Shown here one piece after another: positions 32,518 to 43,856 of a stretch of 64,000 nucleotides of DNA. The notes below the pieces were generated by a model. That model made no database searches. It had not been told where the DNA came from and saw only the letters and a list, made by a program, of their open reading frames with translations. The stretch spans positions 1 through 64,000 of the forward strand of contig NBIV01000157.1 of NCBI GenBank assembly GCA_003194525.1, written 5' to 3'. How positions within the stretch are numbered: the stretch's first letter is position 1; each line of letters starts with the position of its first letter. The stretch comes from Gracilariopsis chorda (taxonomy: Eukaryota > Rhodophyta > Florideophyceae > Gracilariales > Gracilariaceae). The position numbers and the translations under genes were made by a program.

Positions 32518-33633
32518 TCATGATGCAATGTCGCTTGCATCACTCGGCTCAGCGTGGTGATACTCACGGCAAAGGTACACTCGACGCACTCCGTCTACCA
32601 AGCAGCTTCGGAAATGTGTCACTTTGCCATCAACCCCTTCATTGAACGCCCAATACGTTCTCCTCGTCCAGTGCAGAGGATCAGAAATGTTGTAGAATAT
32701 ACCTGATTTGAGCACACGAGTCAACGCGAAAAGAATTGCTGAACAGAACCAACTTAAAGCGGTTATGGAAATAAGCCAATACGGGACAAGCGTATGCTCC
32801 TTTGACCCATTCGTCATTTCGCACTGTCCTCTTTCGGCGCTCATAAACAGCTTTCTTCGAATCTGTATCTCTTCCAAGATGCCTTTTTGGTAAAGGAGAA
32901 GAAGATAGGTGGCAGTTGAGTTAAGTGAGGGAACTGCGCCCGGTATGAACTCAGTCCAATATCCGGTATACTCGTTCGTATGGTTGAAACGAGCAGATGG
33001 CAATGGTGGAGAGAAGAAAACCTTACTCTCTTGAGAATAGAGGAACACACAAAAACCATTTCTGCAGTGCTGTTCTGCGTTTGGTTCTAGGATGCCCTTG
33101 CCTTTTGTATCCAGCTTGTATTTCATTAGCCAGTCAGCGCTGCAATCCACAAAAATCTTTTCACCGCTTCGGCTGTAGTTGCCCGGATATACTTCTATGT
33201 TGAAGTTTGCATCTTCTGCAGGGGTCATTTTGACACAATTCAACATCACAGCTTCTTCCTCCTTGTTCAGAGAGCTTTCTACTTCTAATGCTTCTGACGT
33301 TCTTAGATCCACTTGAACACACTTATGGCTGTTTTTCACATGATGTATGTGGGTTTTCGTATGAACTGAGACTAGAGTTTCCAGAGCAATGAACATGAGC
33401 ATGGCCACCACTGGAATTAGGCGCCAACGTAGTGAATGCGATTTGATACTCACCGGTCTTTCTGTTGATAGAGTGTGACATTCTTTCTTGGTAAGGATGA
33501 CTAGAACCGCTGAGATAAGACCGATCTCGCTGAGCGCTGAAACAATAGTGAACAAGAGCTGTGTCGTCAATGGTCGAAGCGGTATGATTAAGCCGTCCGG
33601 TCTCGGCTGCACATGGAATGAGAACGAACTCAT
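32518..33633 (-). CDS. Membrane glycoprotein A' (paralogue of the 28.0-kb protein)
   Basis: 371 residues from the ATG at 33633; a longer frame upstream lacks an ATG. Hydrophobic segments lie at about residues 20-48 (LLFTIVSALSEIGLISAVLV), 72-90 (LIPVVAMLMFIALETL) and 285-307 (YWLISITALSWFCSAILF). Between the second and third is an extracellular-like domain with conserved cysteines (NCV, VDCSADW, EQHCRNGFC, GQCEM) and sequons NYS, NHT, NST and NGS. A cytoplasmic-like tail follows, with SDPLHWTRR. The ectodomain aligns with the secreted protein at 28.0 kb and shares its LYQKGILEEIQIRR motif. Family unknown. The topology suggests a cell-surface receptor or ligand. Confidence 0.65.
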   Translation of the reverse strand: MSSFSFHVQPRPDGLIIPLRPLTTQLLFTIVSALSEIGLISAVLVILTKKECHTLSTERPVSIKSHSLRWRLIPVVAMLMFIALETLVSVHTKTHIHHVKNSHKCVQVDLRTSEALEVESSLNKEEEAVMLNCVKMTPAEDANFNIEVYPGNYSRSGEKIFVDCSADWLMKYKLDTKGKGILEPNAEQHCRNGFCVFLYSQESKVFFSPPLPSARFNHTNEYTGYWTEFIPGAVPSLNSTATYLLLLYQKGILEEIQIRRKLFMSAERGQCEMTNGSKEHTLVPYWLISITALSWFCSAILFALTRVLKSGIFYNISDPLHWTRRTYWAFNEGVDGKVTHFRSCLVDGVRRVYLCREYHHAEPSDASDIAS

Positions 33634-35619
33634 TCCTAGACACAAAGAAGTTGAGAATTAGAAAGCTACTCACAAGCAGTCGGTGCAAAGCTCTCTTTGG
33701 ATCCTGTCCCTAGCAGTCTCTATTGCGTAAACTGATAGCTCATGTTCTGGAAGCTTAATACTTTGCCAATTCTAGCGATCACCGTTGGCGTAGGATCTTC
33801 AGCAAACTCACGAGAGCGTAATGAACTTGTCCAGTTTCATCAGCGGTGGTACGTTTCTACACTTGGGTCGCGTGACGTGGCAACGCACCGGCACCCAGAC
33901 AAACCCCTGAATAATACAAACCTCAAGTGAGGACGAACCTTACCTTCGTGTAACTGCAAATCGTGTGGTGCAACTTATATATGTTGTAATGTGTGGCGTT
34001 CAAAAAAAGCTTCCAGCACTGACGCTACGCGATTGCAAGGCTCATCGTAGATATGCAGTGGCCTGCACCGCTCTGTTTCATACTTAGCGTAAGTTGGGGG
34101 TCGTTCACTATAAGGTTGAAGGAATCTCCTTCTTGCTCATAACAGACTCATTTGAGCGCTCAAGCAATTGCATTTATTTATACAAAGTTCTAAGTCGTCA
34201 CATTAGAAACAAAATGCTATTGCAGTGTCGGGCTAAGCTTCATAGAGGTTTGCAATTTTCCTGGATGTAGACAATTATCACAAATTTCTGACTGCAACCA
34301 GCTACGGTGTTCCTTACCTCAAGCCTTCACTGCGCGTCACTCTAAAACTCTTTCGAGTCTTGTCATGAGTCCTACAATGTGTCGATACTAGTCCATTTTC
34401 AGAACTTCGAGCGACCCTGCTGCCACCATAAAATGTTGTGTATCAAAGGCATCTAAAAGTGGTATCCGTCATTTCTACGTTGCCAACTGTGTGGCACTAT
34501 TTGTAATATAATTTTCTCACGTTACTTCCAACAAATCCAAGAAGAGCGTAACTTTCTGCTGGTCTTGAGTGTGAGTTTGTCTTATCTCTCAAACTGAAGT
34601 TAAGCACGCGTTACTGATGGTCAGACAATTCCAATTTGTTACTTGGCTATTGGAATTCAGTAGTAGGGCAATGTGGCAGAGAGGTATTAGGAGGAGTAAA
34701 TACATGCCTCAAGACTGGCAACCAAATCTTAGACTCATGACAACTGTTCGTGGCGGAAAACTATTCGGAAATCTCTAGCAAAGTGTATTATTTTGCTGAG
34801 TAAGGGAAAGCGTCGGGAGTCAACAATTTTGAGCCAATCGTGGATTTTGAAAACAAGGACGAGCTGCAATGGTACATTTACAAAGAGAAACGCAAGAGCT
34901 TTTTTTCACGTAACCAGTTTTGCTCTGTAAGGGTTACCGTTGTAAAACACAACTTGTCTCCGTGTTGCCTTTTTAAGCGTTTTGTAAAGAAATACCAGCG
35001 TTCTCATTTTACATCAAACCTAGCTTATACTCACAAGCTGCGTCCAGCGACTGACTGCATTCTTTTATTGTAGTAGTACAGTTACATTTATGCTCTGTTG
35101 AGTCAACACCGTGGTGATGCCCACTTTTGACTTCGAAGGAACCTCTCTCTCAAAGAATTTAAAAAATAAGCTGACAGTTTGAACAAATGGGCAGCTGTGT
35201 CTTCGTTGGGACCCCTGCTTGAGAGACCCAAAATGTTGGACAACAGAAAATTATAATGCCCTCAATTCCCTGCCGTAGAACGGGCGTAAGGAGCATTGTT
35301 GTGGAGCAACAGTGCAATGCGAGCCGGTCTTGAGCAAGCCCATAGGCTCAACAGTTAACGTCCAAGTTGCAGAATAGTGATTCTTTGTCAATATTTGCTG
35401 TGAAAGTGAGCCTACACTGTCAAATTGCGCCACTTTTGGTGCTACTTGTACTGCAACTGCAACGCGTTTGTGAGATCTGTTGAGCAAGCTGTTCCATATC
35501 ACGCCCCGCTTCAAACGCTTTGGACCCTGCTCAGATCAAGGCCTTTCCTTGTTTCTCAAGTTATATTTCCGTTTTACCTTTTCAGCCTCCCGGAAAAGAC
35601 CCACTCTCACCAAACCAAC
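33634..35619. other. Divergent intergenic region
   Basis: Lies between the divergently oriented A' gene and propeptide-like gene 2, and would hold both promoters. The last 20 bases before 35620 share CACTCTCACC...AACCAACATG with the leader of propeptide-like gene 1. Nothing else recognised. Confidence 0.4.
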
Positions 35620-36267
35620 ATGAGGGCTCAGTATCTCTTCTTCGCTGCATGGTGCATCGTCTTGCTTCATCTCAACTCTGCTGTCAACATCTCTGATGCT
35701 GCTGTGATTAATATCTCGATGCTAACAAGCTTGGGTGTTCACGCACCGAACCGCGGTTACTATCACGTGTACCCGGTGAAATGTCCATCCAAATCTTCAC
35801 CAACCAGCAGCTTTGCTATCCCCTTGCCGACGGAGACACCCTCAACAGTACCATATGACTTGCAAGATGAATTCGCTGTATCCACACCAGAGCCAGACGT
35901 TTCTAGGACACCCCCCTTGCAACAATTCACAACCGGTCCGCCCCTTGTATCGGTTCCTAGAGGAGTTGTTCGGAACTCTTTTATATTCAGGACCAGTGAA
36001 CACTGCGGTACAATCTGTCGCGCATACGTGCAATCCGCTCTTTTGTCAAACCCTGTCACTACGGATTGTAAAGTTAACAGCAGCTCTGTCAACATTGGAA
36101 GAGTGAACTTGGGATTTGTCAGATGCCCTGGAACATCGGGATATTCTACATTGACAGGTTTTACAATCAGCACTTTTGTAGTAGAGAAGACTATTCGCCC
36201 CACTCTGACAGACTTGAACATTACTTTGCTTGACGTGGAAAGCGATCGCAGTTTCAGGCTACAGTGA
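35620..36267 (+). CDS. Stand-alone subtilase propeptide-like secreted protein 2 (I9-like)
   Basis: 215 residues. The ATG at 35620 is chosen, although the frame opens at 35425, because it is followed by a signal peptide (MRAQYLFFAAWCIVLLHLNS) and aligns with the start of copy 1. The linker is Ser/Thr/Pro-rich. The terminal domain runs from VPRGVVRNSFIFRTS to ESDRSFRLQ and is about three quarters identical to copy 1 (SNIGRVNLGF-like core, same four cysteines). Like copy 1, it ends precisely at the LQ that precedes the predicted cleavage point in the subtilase 2.2 kb downstream on the same strand. Probable secreted regulator of that or a related subtilase (inference). The linkers differ far more than the domains, suggesting selection on the domain. 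Confidence 0.72.
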   Translation: MRAQYLFFAAWCIVLLHLNSAVNISDAAVINISMLTSLGVHAPNRGYYHVYPVKCPSKSSPTSSFAIPLPTETPSTVPYDLQDEFAVSTPEPDVSRTPPLQQFTTGPPLVSVPRGVVRNSFIFRTSEHCGTICRAYVQSALLSNPVTTDCKVNSSSVNIGRVNLGFVRCPGTSGYSTLTGFTISTFVVEKTIRPTLTDLNITLLDVESDRSFRLQ

Positions 36268-38422
36268 CATTTGTGTGGTTCCTGAAAACACATTTTGTGT
36301 TCGATAAAGAAGCGACTAGTTTGCACCGTTTTTGCTCCTGAAATCGTATGGCACACAATTTGCCCAATTGCAGATGGGTGCCTGTACCGGCGCAGTGTTA
36401 GGGCGTTCGATCGGAGACGATTACGTCAAGATCATCCTCTGAGCGGTAGACGTGTTGTTTAGTTGAATACGGTGGGTCTTTCCGCTGTAGTGCGGTGTGT
36501 CAATCAGCATTACAATTGTCAAAAGATACCTAGCGAGATCGACGACGATCACGAACGTAAAGCTCAGCCCGAGTCTTCCTCTCACATGGCGGTGTGGCGA
36601 AACCGAATGGAGATCTCTCCTAAAAAATTTGTCCCCCATACAGCTTTTGTACTGGCACGAGATAGAGGGGCCTCCAAAAACGCAAAAGGTGTACGCCCAT
36701 TTCATCATTTGAGTGGGCGCAAAATCATGAATTGTGCGTAAACAGTTTGTGATTTATGTTTCCAGGAACCACCCATTATTACATCACATTCGTGACACTT
36801 ACTTTGGACGATGATGTTCATAGAGGTACTTTGCGAAAATGACGATGCCTTGGCTGAGCGAGAACGTCTCCAGTGTGTAACCGACACACAATCTTGCTGT
36901 AGTAGCGGTAGTATACCTTTGCAAAAGGTTACGGGTGCTAGGCAGCACTATGCAAAGCAGTTCGGCAAATGCTTCCGGGGTACTGCCTTGAACTTTGCTC
37001 GTTCTTTGCATTCTTCTTTCTCAATAGAAAAACATATCCAATATGATGTAACATATGTAATGCGCAGGCATATATACAGGCCATATTTATCTCACCTCAG
37101 TAGGTTGTTACTAATCTCTGTATTAGATAATAAGTAATAAGTAATATATATACCGAGACATAGAAGAAAACAGAAACGTTTCAAGAAAACCTTGATTCTT
37201 GAAATTTTAGAACGAACGTTCGTGCTTGATTTGCTTAGCAGATAAAATGAAACAACAGCATGTGCTCTGTTACATCAATAGGCATAAAGCATTGATTTGA
37301 ATGAGTCTCAGAAGCCCTCAGCACTTCTTCGCGGAACATAGCAAGTAGATTTTCTGAACCAAATCACACATGCGCTGCGTATTCGAGAGACGTCAAGAAA
37401 CTGTTTGCTGTCCTGCACGACGGCTGAGCACACAAGACCTGCAGCTACCAAACGATTCCCCACCCGACACGTTCCTTTATGAGTTGTATGGAACAGCGAA
37501 ATCGTGCTTGTGGGGCCAGAGGAAACAGGAAATGTCTTTGAGTCTTCAACTCTGCACAAATCGTGGTAACGAGTGACAGGGGTGCCATACGACGGTGATT
37601 AATCAGGACCACAAGTAGTATGCCAACTGTGGGGGGTTTTCTCGGAAGTTTTTGGCAACGTTTTACACAGTGTCCCTCCTTCGCTGTCACATCGCGCTTC
37701 TGCAAAGTAGGATTTCCTGCAAGCATTGCATCGCGCGACATTAATTATTGCGCTAAAGCAGGGAAGGAAAGTGAACGGTCAATGGTCATCTCAGTCCATC
37801 GGTAATGATCACGAGATCGGTTCTTTGATTTCGATATCATTTGTTTTGTTCATCTCTCAAGCATTCCTTCGTTGACGATGATGGGCCACACGTTAGGGAA
37901 CAGTGCGGTAAACGTGTTATGTCGAAAACCTGGCGTAATTTCGGGTAAATTGAAGGGAACACTGGTACCTCACGTGCGGCCGGGACCTGTTTTGCCCCAT
38001 CTCGTGCCAGTAATCCGCACTCGTTCGTCGACTTACCTCGAGTTAGTAGAGAGTTGCTCTAGATATCGTCCATGCTTACAGCGATGATGAATACAGCAAT
38101 GTATGCGAAAGTTCGACCGATACCAAGCAAATTGACGACTTATCCAGCAATCGAAGTGGCGATCTCCGCGCACTGGCGGGATAGTAAGTGATGCTCAGAT
38201 AAACAATCTGAGTCGTAATTAAACGGTAAGCAGCTCACCCCAGAAAACGAGTTGACGACTTGATGCCTTTATCTTGACCCGTAACAGCACTGTTGCATTC
38301 AATATATAATCTCATCACCAACAACAGCCAAGAACAAGGCCTTCCTTATTCTCTCTTTCCCAACCATTACGTCCGCAGCGGAGCAAAAAGGACTGTCACA
38401 GTGAAGCTACTCACAAGTCTAA
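36268..38422. other. Intergenic stretch with diverged copies of a local repeat
   Basis: Segments at about 36,560-36,680 (inverted) and 37,770-38,040 share CCCC(TCT)ATCTCGTGCCAGT. The second also resembles 27,240-27,470. A TATATAAT at 38303-38310 lies 113 bases before the subtilase ATG. No gene recognised. Confidence 0.4.
38303..38310 (+). promoter_or_regulatory. TATA-like box of the subtilase gene
   Basis: TATATAAT, 113 bases upstream of the ATG at 38423. Confidence 0.4.
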
Positions 38423-39871
38423 ATGTTGGTGGTTTGCTTTCTATTTTCTGTTAGTGTGCTTTTCTATGTTATCTTATCTACATGTGGAGAGGTTGAGAAA
38501 TTTTTTGAACGGTATCAGCTGGAAGGTTTTGAGAAGTTTGTCATATTCAGACCTCCACCGCCCTATCGAATTGTTCCGAATAGTTTTTTGGTGCAAACCT
38601 CAGATATTTGTGATGACGCATGTCGGCAACAAGTACAACCCCTACTCTCCGCAAACTTTCGAACAAATGGATGCCAAATTCGAAATTCGGATATGAATAT
38701 TGGCTCAGTATACGTATTGCTTATCGCCTGTGATCGCAAAGACATGCAGAGGCCTTCGAGATCACGCATAGAATCCATGTCGAGAAGTGTAACTAAAACA
38801 GTCAGCGGAGGACTTACAGGGAACGGTTCAAAGATACTCATCATTGAAAACGACCGACGGTTTACATTGCAATCTCTTCCTCATCATGGGACACATTTTT
38901 CGAGAGGGTCATTTAGAACTAAGTTCTTCGGTGTAGACGAGACCGATGGAGGAATACCTCGAGACGGGCTACGTACATGTGCCTTTCAAAGTAATAACGG
39001 CAAAGGAACCGATGTTTGGATTTTGGATTCCGGATGTAACCCATCCTCTGGAGCACTTTGCAGGAGTACTGTAGCTTCTGAGACGAGAGAAACTTGTCTT
39101 GATACATATGGCCATGGAAACATAACGGGAAGGTTAGCAACGGATAGCATGATTGGGATAGCAACGGAGGCTACACGTCATTGCATCAAAGTTACGGATG
39201 GCGAACTTAGCGCCTGGGCGAATGTAATTATAGGGCTAGGAATCGTTTCACGTAACCTCAACAGGTCGAAGAAGGGCAACGTTGTGAACCTGGCTATTTC
39301 TGAAGAACTTGATACTCTTTTTGAAAATGATGAATTCAGACTATTGAATGTCATTTTAAAAGAGCTCTCCAGGCTGGGAGTTTATGTTGTGAGTGCAGCA
39401 GGAAACTTTGATAGAAGAAATGCATGTGACACTATTCCTGCGGCTATTAGAGCAGAAAAATTGTTCAGGGTACAGGCTCATGGTTTGGACGGAAATCCGT
39501 GGAGAGAAGGAATGGGTAGTGGAAATACTGTAGCAGTAAGTGGAAGAGACTGCATAGACCTTTCTGCTCCTGGGGTTGGTATCGAAGTCTCACCCGCAAT
39601 GAACATATCAGGAACGTCCCTTGCAACTGCATATGTCACAGGTGCAATCACAGTTCTGCTTTCTGATGACAGGCACGTCAAACTTCGAACTCTTACACAG
39701 AGAGGTAGAACTATCAATAATGGACGAGAGTTGGTATCAAAACGGTCGTTAGGGTTATCTTGCGGACAAGCGCTCAAGAGAAGCAGGAAATATCAGAAAA
39801 ATCGACTTCGTAGCTACGCAGTGGATCTTTTTTATTCTATTTTTCCTCGTGCTTCGCTACAGAAGAATTAA
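38423..39871 (+). CDS. Secreted subtilisin-like serine protease (family S8), complete
   Basis: 482 residues, intronless, ATG at 38423. Signal peptide MLVVCFLFSVSVLFYVIL. The propeptide (about residues 45-152) runs from VPNSFLVQTS to ENDRRFTLQ; cleavage is predicted after LQ, before SLPHHG. In the catalytic domain the Asp is in DVWILDSG (about residue 200), the His in TYGHGNITG (about 228), the oxyanion Asn in VVSAAGN (about 333), and the nucleophile Ser in NISGTSLATAYVTG (about 397). All four key residues are present, so it should be active. It is related to the proteinase K/S8A group. A basic 70-residue tail follows (LKRSRKYQKNRLRS). Secretory pathway or extracellular. Two neighbouring genes encode only the signal peptide, a linker and the propeptide-like domain of this protein, suggesting a protease with trans-acting propeptide partners. 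Its own substrate cannot be told. Confidence 0.88.
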   Translation: MLVVCFLFSVSVLFYVILSTCGEVEKFFERYQLEGFEKFVIFRPPPPYRIVPNSFLVQTSDICDDACRQQVQPLLSANFRTNGCQIRNSDMNIGSVYVLLIACDRKDMQRPSRSRIESMSRSVTKTVSGGLTGNGSKILIIENDRRFTLQSLPHHGTHFSRGSFRTKFFGVDETDGGIPRDGLRTCAFQSNNGKGTDVWILDSGCNPSSGALCRSTVASETRETCLDTYGHGNITGRLATDSMIGIATEATRHCIKVTDGELSAWANVIIGLGIVSRNLNRSKKGNVVNLAISEELDTLFENDEFRLLNVILKELSRLGVYVVSAAGNFDRRNACDTIPAAIRAEKLFRVQAHGLDGNPWREGMGSGNTVAVSGRDCIDLSAPGVGIEVSPAMNISGTSLATAYVTGAITVLLSDDRHVKLRTLTQRGRTINNGRELVSKRSLGLSCGQALKRSRKYQKNRLRSYAVDLFYSIFPRASLQKN

Positions 39872-39985
39872 AACAAGCTTTACTAGAACCATATCACCGG
39901 AAAAAAAAGATTATGTAATTTAAATAGAATTGAAATAAACAGCAGGAACGAATACGCAGAATAAAGAGATTGGAAGGTTACTGCT

Positions 39986-40924
39986 TTAGCCAGAATCATA
40001 AAAATACATTTTGCTAGAATGGCAGTTCTTTGTTCTCCATGCATAGTTGAGTAATATTTGCAATGGTATGAAAGCAAACTGTGTGAAACCATAAATCATG
40101 TCAAAACCTTTCTTCAATACTAAAAACTGCTTTATTCTCCAGTTAACGTTTTCGAGCTTGGCTCTTATTTCATAATGTGCTTCTCGTGAGTCTTCTGGTA
40201 CAGAAGATTTTCGAACGCATTCCGGATCTACATACCCGTCATCAGTGATTACTTTTTCGTTTCGTAAAAGATAATTCTTCATTTTCCTTTGAAATATTTT
40301 AATTTATGGGTTGCTACCATACAAAAATCCGCCATTCACCCACACAATAAATCCGTTTTGCACAGATATACTCACTTAGTATCCAACTCCTGCAGACTTA
40401 AATTTGTGTGAACACCATATGGTGAAAAATGGAGATGGCTTCAACACCGGGCAGACCGTTCCATCCACACAGATTAAGCATTTAAAAACCGGAACTTTGT
40501 ATCTACGGCATTCCCAATTGAGCTGCAAAATGTGAATTATCAAATGGTTTGGAAAGCTCCAAAGTTTCTTACTTACAAGTTTGAGATCAGATATTAAAGA
40601 GACAAACCTATGACACCAATGCCAATATGTCTTTTCATCTTCGTTTGCTAACTTCGCATTTATGTGCTCGGTTGAGTAATGCCAAATAAAAAGAAATGAC
40701 CAAAGTAATTGCACAGGTTTTCCACCTTTTTGAATATTTGCGTTTAAAAGATTCCACACGGTAGCTGCGGTTTGAGGCGAAAACACAAAAAGAGAGCGAA
40801 ATCTTCTCGTTTGAACCACGTTTCTAATAGAATGGGTGCGGCGCAGAATTTGCACGCTGCATGCAGAAAATGCGCTTGTCTGTAGTGCGTACCCATGGCT
40901 ACGTTTTGCATTTTGCGGCACCAA
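39986..40924 (-). pseudogene. PIF/Harbinger-like transposase, decayed
   Basis: A single minus-strand frame from 40924 to 39986. FRSLFVFSPQTAATVWNLL is the typical N-terminal helix region. CLICVDGTVCPVLKPSPFF holds the first catalytic Asp (VDGT), followed by WCSHKFKSAGVGY. After an in-frame TAA the frame continues with VQNGFIVWVNGGFLYGSNP. A second TAA stands where the family has its second Asp (WPDI), and then comes ITDDGYVDP...RAKLENVNWRIKQF with the acidic third residue. The two stops and the lost second Asp make it dead. No terminal repeats were found around it, and no Myb-like partner gene is nearby. Confidence 0.75.
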
Positions 40925-42316
40925 AACTGTGGTGGTTTGTTTATTATAGAAGTTTCTTTTCTGCTCTTGACCTACAGTTTGCGTACCAAACGAAGGATCG
41001 ACGGTTCAAAAACTTTACGGCATACGTAGCTTGGCATGGTGCCAAGCAAAACCGGATCATTCATCCAATGAGGTCTTCATGTGGCAGTTAAATATCGCTA
41101 TAACAATGTCGTGGTCTCTCTAGTAAGAGACAAGTTGTAGTAGTATTGTACAAAGATTTCACTCTACTCGTTTAAAGCGAGATCGAATAATTACTACATC
41201 TAGATAAGTAATCTGGATATATCCTACAGAAGTAAATTATCTGAAAGTTTTAATAATTTCATCCTAGTCTTTCCGAAGTACGACTATATTCTTCTATATC
41301 AAACATAAAAATACTTCGATTCTTCGTAGTAGTTACCAAATTAAATGTTAGAGTAAACGATTATATCTAAGGCAAATGTTCTACTGTAGGTAACAATGGC
41401 TGGATGGGACAGATTCGCGCCACATTTCGCGAGATAATAGAGGATAAAAACTCTATTTCAGCTCATTAGGGCAGAATAGCGTCAATTCCAACGACGAAAT
41501 AATAACTATGTGAGAAAAGGAGACGGTCTGACAAAGTTTGCAGATATTGTACTGATATACAGTAGATAATTTATCGGTCTAAAACTGTAGTTCGAGAAAG
41601 AAAAGCGACATAATTACCATCGTAGTTTTCTTGTATCGATACCTTTGCGGAAGAAGCGCTCTAAAACTCTTCCAGGTGGAACGATGAGCTTAAATAACTC
41701 TTTACTCATGGGGCACCAGACATATTCTTATATAGATGTCGATGTACGTTGGGCTTACAGAGAAGATCTAGTAGATATTATTACTTCATGGAACAATTCA
41801 ATATGACTCGTAATCTGTAAACCTGTAAACAGAATGTGTAGAATGTAGACACTAACGTAAGCAATTCAATACCTATGTCAAAAACCAAGGCGTCTATGTT
41901 TTCCTTTGAGGAAAAGAGCGATGCTATTTCCTTTTGATTGGCTGTAGTATTTGAACACACTCTATGGGATAAAACTTCAAACTCTCCCGCAAATCTAGGC
42001 AAACTCTGTGCATGCCAATCCAAAACTGGACACTCGAATGTTTCTATAAGAAACCAGTGCGAAAACAAGTTTATTAGTCTGACTCATTTTGTGTTGTAGA
42101 AAATAAAAGACGCACCAGTTACCAAACCACTTTCGGACAGCACTATGCATTTTTTGAAATGCTCGAAGTAACCAAAGCTGGTACAAAGCTTAGAAAGTCT
42201 TTTTAAATTTCTTCCTCTCAAGACCTTCGCTCTGTCGCTGTTCTGCGGTACGTTTCGACATTTCAAGTAGCTTTAAGCACACCAAAACAATTTCGATACC
42301 TAAACGACCAAGACTT
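40925..42316. other. AT-rich gene-free stretch
   Basis: Only short frames; no domain. It includes GTCTCTCTAGTAAGAGAC, an imperfect hairpin near 41113. Nothing else seen. Confidence 0.35.
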
Positions 42317-43182
42317 ATGGATGACTCTGCTGCGGTTCGCCGTCTTCCTCAAATGTTTGATAACGGACAATTGACTGGAGAGGAAGCCGTCGGAGATGTA
42401 AAGAAAATGAATCCTCTTTTCGAGCCATTTCTTCTCGCAACATTCAAGAACAAGTCCAGCGAAATCAGGGAGCAGAAAGCGACCAAAGATGGGAAGTTAA
42501 TTTTTCTGGTGCCATATGGTTCAGTTTTCTATTTTTCTCTCTGATTTATTTTATCTAAGGGCAAGTAAGTAATTTGTTGAAAGCAAGATGTTCAGCTGGA
42601 TCGTCCACTTTACATGATGACGTGTTATTAGTTCAGTCGGATGGACATGAGAACGACAGAGTCATTGAATGCCAAAAGGAAGAAGACCCTGTCAAAAAAT
42701 TGAACTTGCGTCCATCTTAATTCTATCCACTTGTGCTAAAATCAGTATGGGAGCATGAAGAAACACTGGTTAGTAATGCGAGTCTAGCAATATTGCTGCC
42801 TGCCGGAATTACAAAATCCAATATTTCAAGCCAAGTTGTGCAGAATGGAATGATTTCTGAAGTGGTTATTGACTTGCTTAAAGTAATGACAGATTCCATT
42901 ATGTTGTTCAAATCTTGGCTACCAAAACAATTTGATCCTTTGAAGCCCTATCATCCAAACATTGGTGGATTTAATAAAGCATTGAAAGAACTCCGCGGTG
43001 ACAACTCTCAAAGAATTCACTCATTCTGTCATATACATCCTCCCTTTACTGTTGAGACTCAAGTACCACTGAAGCAAGTTCTTAACTTTGGAGAAGGATT
43101 ACGAGTTTTTAATGTTGATTTGAAAGCTCCAGATGTTACATATGCACAAAAGGATGATATGGATGAGGTTATTGTCAATTAA
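42317..43182 (+). pseudogene. Unrecognised gene fragment in two pieces
   Basis: The first piece (42317-42544, ATG) begins MDDSAAVRRLPQMF and contains NPLFEPFLLATFKNKSSEI. The second runs from about 42610 through an in-frame TAA near 42718 to 43182, with LFKSWLPKQFDPLKPYHPN and FCHIHPPFTVETQVPL. The amino-acid make-up is that of a real protein, and the region between the pieces could be an intron. No family recognised; host gene or transposon gene both remain possible. Confidence 0.3.
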
Positions 43183-43856
43183 CGTTTTCATATATGGTAA
43201 ATTGCTTATTACATGATAGAAACGTGAGTAAAATATACATGCGTTTTTGAAATTAATAAATAAATATAACAGCAATTGTTTCAATCTTTTATAGTTGATA
43301 TACAATGTGTTCGAAACGAAATTACTCACTTTTGCTATTGAAGATGTGGAGAAGGCGGTGTTCCCGCTATTCCCAGGTATGATTATACATATGGATTGCC
43401 TAAATAACTTAGTGCATATTTAAAGCATGGCTGTCGAAAGAAATGTTTACCGAAATATGTGGGCACTACTGATGTGAGGCTTTTTATTTCCTGCCAGTGA
43501 ACCATCGAAAACGCAAATCACTGCTACGTAGTTCATAAGTGTAGACCCCAAAGCCGTGCGGTGGTTATGTCATGTCTATTGTGAACCATGTCGCGGTAGG
43601 TCTCACGGCCCCAAAAAGTCAAGAACGTAAGACGTCAGCCCCATCATTAGCCCTAGAAACTAGAATCTAGTATTCTCTGCAGATTGAACGGTATCAGTTA
43701 CCCTGATTTTCACTACAAAACATTATCAAACGTATGACTACCCACAAACTCTCCAAGAAACTATGTTCGTAGTACGGTCTTTTTTATACCTTGCAACGTT
43801 CCTTCTTCTTTCCTGTCGAATAAATTCTCTTTATTTTTCTTCCACTGCTCATCACT
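43183..43856. other. Gene-free AT-rich stretch
   Basis: Nothing recognised. Confidence 0.3.

Noticed and set aside
34560-34700. GAAGTTAAGCACG resembling the conserved core of 5S rRNA
   Set aside because: The match is about 13 bases and the surrounding sequence does not form the 5S arms or the usual downstream box; treated as chance.
35425-35619. N-terminal extension of propeptide-like protein 2
   Set aside because: The signal peptide and the alignment with copy 1 both begin at 35620, and the upstream DNA matches the untranslated leader of copy 1.
8534-40924. Recoding of TAA as a sense codon, suggested by in-frame TAA in pogo, helicase and Harbinger-like genes
   Set aside because: Intact genes here (propeptide protein 1, subtilase) end in TAA, and the affected genes have other signs of decay.
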